In this document: in pieces, positions 7,803-16,503 of the stretch
Numbering within the stretch: position 1 is the stretch's first letter
Layout: each line of letters opens with the position of its first letter
Assembly (NCBI GenBank): GCA_946498245.1
Contig: CAMMNN010000020.1
Span: 1-60,380, forward strand
Direction of reading: 5' to 3'
Length of the DNA: 60,380 nucleotides
Source of the DNA: an uncultured Clostridium sp.
GTDB taxonomy: Bacteria; Bacillota; Clostridia; Lachnospirales; Lachnospiraceae
Made by a program: the position numbers and the translations under genes
The notes under the pieces: model-generated
Told to the model about the DNA's origin: nothing
Database searches by the model: none
Seen by the model: only the letters and a program-made list of their open reading frames with translations

Positions 7803-8396
7803 ATGGTAAGCAGAATTGAACAATTAATTAATGAAATCGAAGAATTTATTGATAGCTGCAAATATCAGCCCCTTTCCAACACGAAAATACTGGTCAATAA
7901 GGAAGAGCTGGAAGAGCTTTTAGTAGAGCTGCGCCTGAGGGTTCCTGATGAGATCAAACAGTATCAGAAAATTATCAGCAATCAGGACGCCATTTTAAAT
8001 GAGGCCAGAACCCAGGCTGACGCCATGCTTCAGGAAGCTAACGCCCAGACCAATGAGCTGGTAAATGAACACGAGATTATGCAGAGAGCCTACGCCCATG
8101 CCAATGAAGTGGTGGAGCAGGCCCAGGCCCAGGCTCAGGCTATTGTGGACAATGCGGTCAATGACGCTAATAATATCCGCCAGGGAGCCATCCAGTATAC
8201 AGACGATATGCTGAGAAGCCTTCAGACCATTATCAACCATTCCATGGAGGGAGCAAAAGGGCGCTTTGACGCTTTTATGTCTTCCATGCAGTCCAGCTAT
8301 GACATTGTTTCCTCTAACCGCAACGAACTTTCCGGCGGCATTGCAGCTCCTGCAGAAGAAACTACCCAGCAGGATGGACAAAACCAGCCAGAATAA
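7803..8396 (+). CDS. Coiled-coil protein of unknown function downstream of coaD
   Basis: The product is 197 residues, soluble, with no signal peptide. Residues about 50-140 form a long alanine/glutamine/asparagine-rich coiled coil (for example EQAQAQAQAIVDNA) resembling the stalk helices of ATPase subunit H/b or DivIVA-like proteins, followed by a second amphipathic helix. I do not recognise a catalytic domain. Its place immediately after coaD, behind AAGGAGAAG, suggests cotranscription. Its 3' end overlaps the convergent ylbJ gene by 35 bases. A structural or cell-division role is possible but only inferred from its shape. Confidence 0.75.
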   Translation: MVSRIEQLINEIEEFIDSCKYQPLSNTKILVNKEELEELLVELRLRVPDEIKQYQKIISNQDAILNEARTQADAMLQEANAQTNELVNEHEIMQRAYAHANEVVEQAQAQAQAIVDNAVNDANNIRQGAIQYTDDMLRSLQTIINHSMEGAKGRFDAFMSSMQSSYDIVSSNRNELSGGIAAPAEETTQQDGQNQPE

Positions 8397-9357
8397 AACA
8401 GGCTCCCGAAAGAAGTCCATGGAGCAGCTTCCACAGTACATAATGGCAGATGGAAAAACACGGGGAATCCTGCAGGGCAGGATTCTCTTTTGCGTTGTCA
8501 GCCTCCTTGCAAAAGAGCACGCTTTTCGTCTGAAAGACGCCGGAAAGGCCGCCGAAGGCCGCCGCCATGACAATCAAAAGAGCCCCCGTAAACCCTGGCA
8601 CGGAGTCGGCGATAATCTGGATCCCTGTAGTGATTTCAATGGCCCCCAGCAGGGCGCTGCGGTACACAGGCCGGGAGAAGGGAATCTTTGCGGCATAAAG
8701 GGCGGCAATGGAAAAAATAATAATATAGCCGCCGATTTTTACCATGGTTTCTGCACAGGACATAATGGATACGTCCAGGGAAAAAGTCCGGACCGGGGCA
8801 GAGCCGGACAGTGGGAGGGGTTCCGATTCTTTCGGGTATACCGCAAAAGACAGGAAGGCCAGAGGGACTACCGGAAGATAGAGAGAGAGGAGGACTTTCC
8901 AGGAAGGAATCGCCTGAGAAAGCCCTGCAATCTGGCTCATAACGTAACCCAACAGAAACATGGGGCTGGGATGGTTGCTGATGGCCAAAAGCCGTCTGGC
9001 CTCGGAACGGGAGATCCGGCCGTCCCGGTAAAATTCGCTGCAGGTTTTGGCCCCCATAGGATAACCGCACAGGAATCCGGACAAAAGGACGTAAGAGCCG
9101 TTTTCCGTCAGGCCCAAAAACCGGGAGAAAAAAGGCCTCAGGGGCCGTGTAAGCCAGGGAACGCCTCCCAGTCCTACAACGGCTGCGGAGCAGAGCATAA
9201 AGGGAAAGAGGGTGGGAAGAACCACCATTCCCCATAATAAAAGTCCGTTTTTTGCGCCCTCTACGGCCAGAGGCGGATTAGACAGCAGGAAAAAAAGAGA
9301 AAGGACAGCTATGGCCCGCCTGAAAAGGGGAAAGAGAGAAACCGCGGATTTTTTCAT
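8362..9357 (-). CDS. ylbJ: Sporulation integral membrane protein YlbJ-like
   Basis: The 331-residue protein has about eight hydrophobic segments and the nucleoside-recognition/Gate-type pattern seen in YlbJ: VVLPTLFPFMLCS near the N-terminus, GFLCGYPMGAKT (about 97-108) and SNHPSPMFLLGYV. YlbJ is a membrane protein needed for spore cortex formation in Bacillus; its substrate is unsettled. B. subtilis also has ylbJ next to rsmD and coaD, which supports the name, although here it is convergent. ATG 9357 is used; a GTG at 9363 is also possible, as neither has a strong ribosome-binding site. The last 35 bases overlap the coiled-coil gene. Confidence 0.8.
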   Translation of the reverse strand: MKKSAVSLFPLFRRAIAVLSLFFLLSNPPLAVEGAKNGLLLWGMVVLPTLFPFMLCSAAVVGLGGVPWLTRPLRPFFSRFLGLTENGSYVLLSGFLCGYPMGAKTCSEFYRDGRISRSEARRLLAISNHPSPMFLLGYVMSQIAGLSQAIPSWKVLLSLYLPVVPLAFLSFAVYPKESEPLPLSGSAPVRTFSLDVSIMSCAETMVKIGGYIIIFSIAALYAAKIPFSRPVYRSALLGAIEITTGIQIIADSVPGFTGALLIVMAAAFGGLSGVFQTKSVLFCKEADNAKENPALQDSPCFSICHYVLWKLLHGLLSGACFILAGFVHPAG

Positions 9358-9389
9358 AGACACCTGAATACAATGCTTTATACACTTAT

Positions 9390-10223
9390 ATGAAATGGCG
9401 CGGTGAGGATATGCTTTTCTTTGTCCTGATTCTGATACTGGCTCTTTTTAACGCTGCTTTGTCAGACCGTTTGTTAAATGATCCGGATTATTACCGTCTG
9501 GATTCCTATACCTGGGAAAGCGACGAATTTCGCAATATGCAGCTTGGAGAGCTGTTGGCAGGAGAGGCTGTTTTGGATCCGGAAATGGCAGCCGCCCTTA
9601 TGGCGGAACACGATTTTGATTTGACAGATCTCTCTTCCCTGAAATTTTCCAGCGCCCCTGTTTTGGCCCGAAAGCCCGAGGCCTTCCGGAAGCTGACAGC
9701 GGCCTATGAAACGGTAATGGGGGATTTAAAGTACTTTCCCATCCCAAAAAGCGGTGGGGACGGAGCGCCGGATATTTCCTATGAAAACGGCTGGATGGAT
9801 ACCAGAACCTACGGAGGGGAACGGGGCCATGAAGGCTGCGATATTATGGCCAAGGGCGGCGGACGGGGATACTTTCCTGTTATCAGCATGACCGACGGGA
9901 CAGTGGAAAAAATCGGCTGGCTGGAACAGGGAGGATGGCGCATAGGCATTCGCGCTCCCGGAGGGCTTTACCTTTATTACGCCCACCTTTACAGTTATGC
10001 CAAAGACTGGAAGGAGGGAGATACTGTGACCGCCGGGACCCTGTTAGGATACATGGGGGACAGCGGTTACAGCGCCATACCGGGAACCACAGGAAACTTT
10101 GACGTTCACCTCCATGTAGGAATGTACCTGCAGACGGATCACTATGAGGAGCTTTCCATAAATCCCTATTGGCTGTTAAAATATCTGGAAAAATATCGGC
10201 TGCGATATGATTTGCGCCAATGA
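9390..10223 (+). CDS. M23 family metallopeptidase, membrane-anchored or secreted
   Basis: An N-terminal hydrophobic segment (residues 8-26, MLFFVLILILALFNAALSD) is a signal peptide or anchor. The C-terminal half is a LytM/M23 zinc endopeptidase domain: His147 and Asp151 in GHEGCD, and His240/His242 in DVHLHVGM, are the expected zinc ligands and catalytic residues. Such enzymes cut peptidoglycan cross-bridges; in this family some members act in sporulation or germination. ATG 9390 is taken as start, but ATG 9411, just before the signal peptide and behind GGTGAGG, is a realistic alternative. Only 32 bases separate it from the divergent ylbJ. Confidence 0.85.
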   Translation: MKWRGEDMLFFVLILILALFNAALSDRLLNDPDYYRLDSYTWESDEFRNMQLGELLAGEAVLDPEMAAALMAEHDFDLTDLSSLKFSSAPVLARKPEAFRKLTAAYETVMGDLKYFPIPKSGGDGAPDISYENGWMDTRTYGGERGHEGCDIMAKGGGRGYFPVISMTDGTVEKIGWLEQGGWRIGIRAPGGLYLYYAHLYSYAKDWKEGDTVTAGTLLGYMGDSGYSAIPGTTGNFDVHLHVGMYLQTDHYEELSINPYWLLKYLEKYRLRYDLRQ

Positions 10224-10250
10224 CAGACAAAAATATAGACAAATTGCCTA

Positions 10251-10280
10251 ATACCATTTTTTTCTCTGATATGGTATGAT
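10251..10280 (+). promoter_or_regulatory. Extended -10 promoter overlapped by an inverted repeat
   Basis: TGG-TATGAT (10272-10280) is an extended -10 element upstream of the RsmF-like gene. A perfect 7-base inverted repeat, ATACCAT (10251-10257) and ATGGTAT (10271-10277), spans it, so a dimeric protein bound there would block polymerase. Confidence 0.45.
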
Positions 10281-10315
10281 CTTAAATCAGAAGTTTTGGA
10301 AAAGAGGACGGAAAC

Positions 10316-11734
10316 GTGAGAGAAAACGAACTGCCTGAGGCATACTTAGAACGTATGCGGGGGCTTTTAGGAGAAGAAGAATACCTTCATTATATCAATA
10401 GCTTTCAGGAAGAGGAGTGGAAGGGACTCAGGGTCAATACCCATAAGCTTTCCCCGGAAGAGTTTCAAAAAATGGCGCCCTGGGAGCTGGAAAAAATCCC
10501 CTGGATTCCCAATGGTTTTTATTACAGAGAGGGGGACAGACCCGCCAGAGATCCCTATTACTTTGCCGGTTTATACTACCTTCAGGAGCCAAGCGCTATG
10601 ACTCCGGCGTCCACCCTTCCGATTACTCCGGGAGATAAAGTGTTGGATCTGTGCGCTGCACCGGGAGGAAAGAGTACGGAATTAGGCGCAAAGCTAAAAG
10701 GCCAGGGGATGCTGGTGGCCAACGACGTCAGCAATTCCAGGGCCAAAGCTCTTTTGAAAAATCTGGAAATGGCCGGCATTGCCAATGTCTGCGTTACCAG
10801 TGACACGCCCAGGCGCCTGACAGAAGCCTTCCCGGAGTTTTTTGACAAGATTTTGGTAGACGCCCCCTGCTCCGGAGAGGGTATGTTCCGGAAGGATAAG
10901 GATATGGTAAAGGACTGGCTTCTTCACGGGCCGGATCACTATGCAAAGCTCCAGAGAGAGATTGTAGAAGAGGCCGTAAAAATGCTGAAGCCGGGAGGAT
11001 ACCTGATGTATTCCACCTGCACCTTTTCCATAGAAGAAGACGAGGGGATTGTAAATTATATTTTGGACGAATTTCCGGATATGTGTTTGCTAAGCCTGCC
11101 TCTCTTTGAAGGAGCCAGCGACGGCATCGGGCTCTCCGGCTGCCTGCGGCTCTTCCCCCATAAGCTTCAGGGAGAAGGCCATTTTATCGCTCTTTTATAT
11201 AAGCAGCCATCGGTGCCCCAAAAGAGCCTTATGGAAATCTATTACGGGAAAAAGGCCAAAAGGGAAACGCCGGCTGATGAGAAAAAGGAATCCAGTCCTC
11301 TTTCTCAAAAATGGTACCCTCCCTTGGCTGAGTTTTTGTCTCACTGCCGCGGCAAAGAATGGGAGCCCCAACGGTTTATGGAAAAAAACGGCTTGATTTA
11401 TTATCTCCCCGAAGGCTTTTTAAAGGGAGCGCCCCTTCGTTATCTCCGTACCGGCCTGCTGCTGGGGGAAGAAAAAAACGGTCGTTTTGAACCTTCCCAG
11501 GCCTTTGCTATGGCGCTGAAAAAGGGCCAGTTTGACCACGAGTGCTCCTTTAGCCGGGAGGATCCCCGGGTAATCCGTTACCTGAAGGGAGAGACGGTTT
11601 TCCTGTCGGAAGAAGAGACGGAAAAAGAAGACGGCTGGCGGCTGGTACTGGCAGACGGCTATCCTTTAGGCTGGGCCAAGGCCACGGGACAAACCCTGAA
11701 AAATAAATATTATCCGGGATGGCGGTGGCTGTAA
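10316..11734 (+). CDS. RsmB/NOP family rRNA cytosine-C5 methyltransferase (RsmF-like)
   Basis: The 472-residue protein has a class I SAM fold with LCAAPGGKST (about 112-121), and the two conserved cysteine motifs of NOL1/NOP2/Sun enzymes: DAPCSGEGMFRK (about 182-193, the release cysteine) and YSTCTFSIEED (about 231-241, the nucleophile). The C-terminal 170 residues form an RsmF-type PUA-like RNA-binding region. It should make m5C in 16S rRNA. The start is GTG 10316, behind AGAGGAC; there is no in-frame ATG nearby. The next gene starts inside its stop codon, so translation is coupled. Confidence 0.9.
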   Translation: MRENELPEAYLERMRGLLGEEEYLHYINSFQEEEWKGLRVNTHKLSPEEFQKMAPWELEKIPWIPNGFYYREGDRPARDPYYFAGLYYLQEPSAMTPASTLPITPGDKVLDLCAAPGGKSTELGAKLKGQGMLVANDVSNSRAKALLKNLEMAGIANVCVTSDTPRRLTEAFPEFFDKILVDAPCSGEGMFRKDKDMVKDWLLHGPDHYAKLQREIVEEAVKMLKPGGYLMYSTCTFSIEEDEGIVNYILDEFPDMCLLSLPLFEGASDGIGLSGCLRLFPHKLQGEGHFIALLYKQPSVPQKSLMEIYYGKKAKRETPADEKKESSPLSQKWYPPLAEFLSHCRGKEWEPQRFMEKNGLIYYLPEGFLKGAPLRYLRTGLLLGEEKNGRFEPSQAFAMALKKGQFDHECSFSREDPRVIRYLKGETVFLSEEETEKEDGWRLVLADGYPLGWAKATGQTLKNKYYPGWRWL

Positions 11735-12492
11735 TGGGAGAAAATTTGAAAAAAACCATGCGTCTGGATCGGTTCCTTGCTGAGATGGGGAAGGGAACCC
11801 GCAGTGAAATCAAGGCCCTGATGAAAAAGGGCCGGGTTACGGTAAACGGGGCCTGTGAAAAAAGGCCGGAACGAAAGATTTGCCCTCAGGAGGACACTGT
11901 CTGTCTGGACGGCGCCGCAGTTGAATACAAGGCCTGGGAATACTATATGTTAAATAAGCCTCAGGGAGTGGTTTCCGCTACCGAGGACGGGCGCTGGCCC
12001 ACTGTAGTAGGGCTTATTGGAGAAGCTTCCAGAAGAGATCTCTTCCCCGTTGGACGGCTGGATATTGATACAGAAGGGCTTCTTCTCATTACCAATGACG
12101 GAGCCCTGGCCCATGACCTTTTATCGCCGAAAAAGCACGTAGACAAGGTATATTTTGCCCGAGTTGCCGGGAAGCTACCGGAGAACGCCGGGAAGCGGTT
12201 TGAAGAAGGCATTGTTTTAGAGGATGGGACCAAAACTATGGCGGCCCATCTGGAAATACAGGAGAGAGGGCAGCAGGAGGACGAACCTTTTGGGGAAACG
12301 GAGGTTAAACTGACCATTCGGGAAGGGAAGTTTCACCAGGTAAAGAGAATGTTTCAGGCCCTGGGCTGCCAGGTGGTATTTTTAAAACGCCTGTCTATGG
12401 GGCCTCTGACTCTGGATAAAAATCTGAAGCCGGGAGAGTACCGGAAACTGACCCAGGAGGAGATTCTCCTGCTGAAAAACAGACAACAATAG
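11734..12492 (+). CDS. RsuA/RluB-family pseudouridine synthase
   Basis: The 252-residue protein has an N-terminal S4 RNA-binding domain (MRLDRFLAEMGKGTRSEIK, residues about 9-27) and the pseudouridine synthase core with GRLDIDTEGLLLITNDG (about 106-122), where the Asp of RLD is the catalytic residue. It should convert a uridine to pseudouridine in 16S or 23S rRNA; the subtype cannot be decided here. ATG 11734 overlaps the stop codon of the upstream methyltransferase. ATG 11719 and ATG 11758 are in frame, but the first lies deeper in the upstream gene and the second lacks a well-placed site. Confidence 0.88.
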   Translation: MGENLKKTMRLDRFLAEMGKGTRSEIKALMKKGRVTVNGACEKRPERKICPQEDTVCLDGAAVEYKAWEYYMLNKPQGVVSATEDGRWPTVVGLIGEASRRDLFPVGRLDIDTEGLLLITNDGALAHDLLSPKKHVDKVYFARVAGKLPENAGKRFEEGIVLEDGTKTMAAHLEIQERGQQEDEPFGETEVKLTIREGKFHQVKRMFQALGCQVVFLKRLSMGPLTLDKNLKPGEYRKLTQEEILLLKNRQQ

Positions 12493-12509
12493 ATTAGGAT
12501 AGGTGACGT

Positions 12510-13169
12510 ATGCTGAGAGACAAAAAAGCGGTGATATTTGATCTGGACGGAACTCTGGTGGATTCCATGTGGATGTGGAAAGAGATTGACATTGAATATC
12601 TTGGGGGCTTTGGCTATAGCTGTCCGGAGGATCTGCAAAAGACCATAGAAGGAATGAGCTTTTCGGAAACCGCCGTATATTTTAAAGAGAGATTTTCTAT
12701 CCCGGATTCCCTGGACGAGATCAAGGCTGCCTGGACCAGAATGTCTCTGGAAAAATACCGGTGCGAGGTTCCCTTAAAGAAAGGGGCCAGAGAATTTTTA
12801 GAGTACTTAAAGAGCCGGGGAATCAAGGCCGGCATTGCCACCAGCAACGGTAGGATGATGGTAGACGCCGTGCTGGAATCCTTAAAGATCCGGGATTACT
12901 TTCAGGCGGTTTCTACGGCCTGCGAAGTGGCGGCGGGGAAACCGGCCCCGGATATTTATCTCCGGGTGGCAGGTCTTTTAGGCACAGCCCCGGAGGACTG
13001 CGCCGTTTTTGAAGACGTTCCCGCCGGTATTTTGGCAGGAAAAAGTGCCGGAATGACGGTTTACGCAGTAGAGGACGAATTTTCCAGACACATGAGAGCA
13101 GAAAAGGAACGTCTGGCGGATTACTTTATAGAAGATTTTTTTGAACTCTTAAACGGGGTGGAAGCATGA
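12510..13169 (+). CDS. HAD-superfamily hydrolase, beta-phosphoglucomutase-like
   Basis: The 219-residue protein has HAD motif I FDLDGTLVDS (residues 10-19, Asp11 nucleophile and Asp13), motif II around ATSNGR, and motif III/IV GKPAPDIYL and VFEDVPAGILAG. A four-helix cap lies between motifs I and II (subclass I). This is the general shape of phosphatases or mutases of the PGMB/YcjU/Gph group; the substrate cannot be read from the sequence. AGGTGAC precedes the ATG. Its stop overlaps the following start (ATGA), and it belongs to the same operon as the RNA modification genes. Confidence 0.85.
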   Translation: MLRDKKAVIFDLDGTLVDSMWMWKEIDIEYLGGFGYSCPEDLQKTIEGMSFSETAVYFKERFSIPDSLDEIKAAWTRMSLEKYRCEVPLKKGAREFLEYLKSRGIKAGIATSNGRMMVDAVLESLKIRDYFQAVSTACEVAAGKPAPDIYLRVAGLLGTAPEDCAVFEDVPAGILAGKSAGMTVYAVEDEFSRHMRAEKERLADYFIEDFFELLNGVEA

Positions 13170-15046
13170 CAAGAGATTTCCTGCCTGTCAGTCAGGCGGA
13201 CATGAAAAAAAGAGGCTGGGAACAGTGTGACTTTGTTTACATTACAGGGGATGCCTACATCGACCATCCTTCCTTTGGCACAGCAATTATCAGCCGGGTT
13301 TTAGAGGCCCACGGATATAAAGTAGGGATTATTTCTCAGCCGGATTGGAAGGATGACGGCAGTATCGCAGTGTTAGGGGAACCGCGGCTGGGGTTTTTAG
13401 TTTCCGGCGGCAATATGGACTCCATGGTAAACCATTACGCCGTTTCCAAAAAAAGACGGAAAACCGACGCTTATACCCCTGGAGGAATCATGGGGAAACG
13501 GCCGGATTACGCCGTTGTAGTGTACTGCAACCTGATTCGGAGAACCTTTCCCAAAGCTCCCATCATTATCGGCGGGATTGAGGCCAGTTTAAGGCGGCTA
13601 GCCCATTACGACTACTGGTCGGACAAGCTGAAGCATTCCATTCTCATTGATTCCCAGGCGGATTTGATTTCTTACGGCATGGGAGAGCGCTCCATTGTAG
13701 AAATCGCCGACGCCCTGGATTCAGGGCTCAATGTCCGGGATATTACCTTTATTAACGGAACCGTATATAAAACCTCTAGTTTAGATTCCGTATACGACGC
13801 CATCCTTCTGCCTTCTTTCCAGGAACTGGAAAAGGATAAAAAAGCCTACGCTAAAAGCTTCTATATCCAGTATTCCAATACGGATCCCATTACGGGGAAA
13901 CGTCTGGCGGAGCCTTACCGGGACAACCTTTACGTCGTCCAGAATCCGCCGTCAGCCCCTTTATCTACAGAAGAAATGGATCAGGTTTACGGCCTTCCTT
14001 ATATGCGGGCGTGGCATCCCTCTTATGACAAGGAGGGCGGCGTACCGGCTTTTTCTGAGATCAAATTCAGCCTTATCAGCAACCGTGGCTGCTTTGGATC
14101 CTGCAGTTTCTGCGCCCTGACTTTCCACCAGGGCCGGATTATCCAGGCCAGAAGCCATGAGTCCCTGGTAGAAGAAGCCCAGCTTTTAACGCAGGAAAAG
14201 GATTTTAAGGGCTATATTCACGACGTAGGCGGCCCCACAGCCAATTTCCGCTATCCGGCCTGCGGGAAGCAGTTGACTCACGGGGCCTGCAAAAATAAGC
14301 AGTGCCTCTTTCCGGAGCCCTGCAAAAATCTCCGGGCGGATCACACGGATTATATTGAACTTCTGAGGAAACTGAGATGCATTCCCAAAGTCAAAAAGGT
14401 GTTTATCCGTTCCGGAATCCGCTTTGACTACCTTTTAGCGGACTCCAAGGGCAAATTTTTGGAAGAGCTTTGCCGTTACCACGTCAGCGGCCAGCTAAAA
14501 GTGGCTCCGGAGCACGTGTCGGATCAGGTTCTGAGCCTTATGGGGAAACCCCAAAACCAGGTATACAAAAGGTTTTGCGGGGAATACAGGAAAATGAATG
14601 AGAAACTGGGGTTAAAGCAGTACCTGGTGCCCTACCTTATGTCCTCTCACCCAGGCTCAACCATGAAGGCGGCAGTGGAACTGGCGGAATATCTCAGGGA
14701 TTTAGGCTATATGCCGGAACAGGTTCAGGATTTTTATCCCACGCCCTCTACCATTTCCACCTGTATGTACTATACGGGTCTGGATCCCCGTACCATGAAA
14801 CCGGTGTACGTGCCGAAAAATCCTCATGAAAAAGCCATGCAGAGAGCGTTGATCCAGTACCGGAGGCCGGAAAACAGGGCTTTGGTTGAGGAAGCGTTAA
14901 AGCTTGCCAAACGGACGGATTTAATCGGCTACGGGGAAAAGTGCCTGATCCGGCCGGAAAAGACAGACCCGCCGCAGGCGAAGGCGGCCCCGAAACCCGG
15001 AAAAAAGAAAACCATCCGAAACATTCACAAAAAGAAGGGAAACTGA
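13166..15046 (+). CDS. YgiQ family radical SAM protein
   Basis: The 626-residue protein has an N-terminal YgiQ domain (FLPVSQADMKKRGWEQCDFV) and a radical SAM cluster motif with Cys309-x3-Cys313-x2-Cys316 (GCFGSCSFC), which holds the [4Fe-4S] cluster that cleaves SAM. A cysteine-rich stretch at about 365-395 (CGKQLTHGACKNKQC) may hold a further metal centre. The family is widespread and its reaction is unknown. The C-terminus ends in a lysine-rich tail. The start overlaps the upstream HAD gene by four bases, and the next gene follows after four bases. Confidence 0.92.
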   Translation: MTRDFLPVSQADMKKRGWEQCDFVYITGDAYIDHPSFGTAIISRVLEAHGYKVGIISQPDWKDDGSIAVLGEPRLGFLVSGGNMDSMVNHYAVSKKRRKTDAYTPGGIMGKRPDYAVVVYCNLIRRTFPKAPIIIGGIEASLRRLAHYDYWSDKLKHSILIDSQADLISYGMGERSIVEIADALDSGLNVRDITFINGTVYKTSSLDSVYDAILLPSFQELEKDKKAYAKSFYIQYSNTDPITGKRLAEPYRDNLYVVQNPPSAPLSTEEMDQVYGLPYMRAWHPSYDKEGGVPAFSEIKFSLISNRGCFGSCSFCALTFHQGRIIQARSHESLVEEAQLLTQEKDFKGYIHDVGGPTANFRYPACGKQLTHGACKNKQCLFPEPCKNLRADHTDYIELLRKLRCIPKVKKVFIRSGIRFDYLLADSKGKFLEELCRYHVSGQLKVAPEHVSDQVLSLMGKPQNQVYKRFCGEYRKMNEKLGLKQYLVPYLMSSHPGSTMKAAVELAEYLRDLGYMPEQVQDFYPTPSTISTCMYYTGLDPRTMKPVYVPKNPHEKAMQRALIQYRRPENRALVEEALKLAKRTDLIGYGEKCLIRPEKTDPPQAKAAPKPGKKKTIRNIHKKKGN

Positions 15047-15050
15047 TGCT

Positions 15051-15905
15051 ATGGGAAAGAAACGCTGCAAATCCATTGCCATTGTAACAGGAGCTTCCTC
15101 TGGTATGGGAAGGGAAGCCGTCCTTCAGCTTGGCGACCGTTTCGGCGGACTGGAAGAGATCTGGGCAGTGGCCCGGAGAGAGGACAGGTTAAAGGAGCTG
15201 GCCAAAGAGTCAGTGATTCCTGTAAGAATATTTCCCCTTGATTTATCGGAAAGAGAAGGCGTCAAGATTCTGGAAGACGCCCTGAAGGCAGAAACGCCGG
15301 CGGTGAGATTTCTCGTAAACGCCGCCGGTTTCGGAAAGAACGGTCCTTCCTCCCAAATTTACTGGGAGGATGAGGCCGATATGGTAAGGGTCAACTGTGA
15401 AGCCCTCTGCAGCGTAACCAACATGGCTCTCCCTTATCTGGCAAAAGGAGCCAGAGTCCTCCAATTCGCCTCTGCCGCCGCCTTTCTGCCTCAGCCGGAA
15501 TTTGCTGTGTACGCGGCTTCCAAAGCCTTCGTTTTAAGCTACAGCCGGGGGCTGGACGCGGAGTTAAGATCCAGGGGGCTCTGCGTTACGGCCGTCTGCC
15601 CCGGCCCTGTGAAAACAGAGTTTTTCCAGGTGATGGAAGAAGGGCAGCCAAAGAGGGACTATCCATTGTATAAGCGTCTTGCCATGGCAAAGCCGGAAAA
15701 GGTAGTCAAATGGGCCATTCTGGATTCTATGGCGGGAAAACGGGTTTCCGTATACGGCCCTCTTATGAAAGGCTTTTATCTTCTCTGCAAAATCCTGCCT
15801 CACGGATTTCTGCTGTATCTCATGAGAGGTTTTTCTGCAGAAGGCCCATTTACCACCAAAAGACTTTCCGCAAAGGAAGCCGGGAAAGGAGAAGACAAAG
15901 GATGA
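15051..15905 (+). CDS. SDR family NAD(P)-dependent oxidoreductase
   Basis: The 284-residue protein has the classical short-chain dehydrogenase motifs: TGASSGMG cofactor-binding turn (residues 13-20), NAAGFG, and catalytic Tyr154/Lys158 in YAASK. The YAASKAFVLSYSRGL context resembles fatty-acyl or sterol-type reductases, and the C-terminal 60 residues are hydrophobic (FYLLCKILPHGFLLYL), suggesting membrane association. The substrate is unknown. It lies four bases after the radical SAM gene and shares ATGA with the next gene. Confidence 0.88.
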   Translation: MGKKRCKSIAIVTGASSGMGREAVLQLGDRFGGLEEIWAVARREDRLKELAKESVIPVRIFPLDLSEREGVKILEDALKAETPAVRFLVNAAGFGKNGPSSQIYWEDEADMVRVNCEALCSVTNMALPYLAKGARVLQFASAAAFLPQPEFAVYAASKAFVLSYSRGLDAELRSRGLCVTAVCPGPVKTEFFQVMEEGQPKRDYPLYKRLAMAKPEKVVKWAILDSMAGKRVSVYGPLMKGFYLLCKILPHGFLLYLMRGFSAEGPFTTKRLSAKEAGKGEDKG

Positions 15906-16471
15906 AGAAGATTCCAAAGGGCTGCCGGGGTTACCGCGCTTACCGGAGAAAAATACAGCTTTTAGAAATCGGCATCGGAGCTGCTATGATTATCGCCCAG
16001 CTTTTGGCCCGCAATTTTACAGACAACCAGGCAGCCAAAAATATCCTGACGGTTATGGCGGTTTTAATGGTTTTGCCTGTGGCAAACGTGGCCTCTCCAT
16101 TTCTGGCTGCTATCCGCTGCCGTCTGCCGGAAGAGACTTTTTACGAGTCCATAAAGCCTTACGAGGGCCGCTGCCGGATACTCTACGAGCTGATTATCAC
16201 ATCGAAGGAGCAGATTATCCCTGCAGACGCGGCAGCCCTTCACCCAAACGGCGTTTACCTTTGCTGCACCAGCAGCAAACTGGACAAAAAGAAAGCCGAG
16301 AGTTATTTAAACGAAATGTTTTCCGCCCACCGTCTGGATGCCAATGTACGGATCTTTACCGAGGCGGGGGCCTTTGAGCGCCGCTTAAAATCCTTAAAGC
16401 CCATGGAGTCTTTTGAGGACGACGGAAGCGTAGATTACGGCGCGGAGCTGTTAAGAAATCTGTCTATGTAG
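15902..16471 (+). CDS. Conserved hypothetical protein with two membrane segments
   Basis: The 189-residue product has a basic N-terminus, two closely spaced hydrophobic helices (IGIGAAMIIAQLLA and NILTVMAVLMVLPVANVA, residues about 26-70) and a soluble domain of about 110 residues with mixed alpha/beta character. No known domain is recognised. Translation starts at ATG 15902 within the ATGA overlap with the SDR stop, behind GGAGAAG; reading frames extending upstream lie inside the SDR gene. The tail of an operon that includes two rRNA modification genes suggests a housekeeping rather than accessory role. Confidence 0.72.
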   Translation: MKKIPKGCRGYRAYRRKIQLLEIGIGAAMIIAQLLARNFTDNQAAKNILTVMAVLMVLPVANVASPFLAAIRCRLPEETFYESIKPYEGRCRILYELIITSKEQIIPADAAALHPNGVYLCCTSSKLDKKKAESYLNEMFSAHRLDANVRIFTEAGAFERRLKSLKPMESFEDDGSVDYGAELLRNLSM

Positions 16472-16503
16472 TACATAGATGCCATAGAAAGGGGCTGCTG
16501 CAT

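Noticed and set aside
8266..9237. A 323-codon open frame on the plus strand opposite ylbJ
   Set aside because: It is antisense to a convincing membrane protein, is full of Gly/Arg/Lys-rich low-quality sequence and has no ribosome-binding site.
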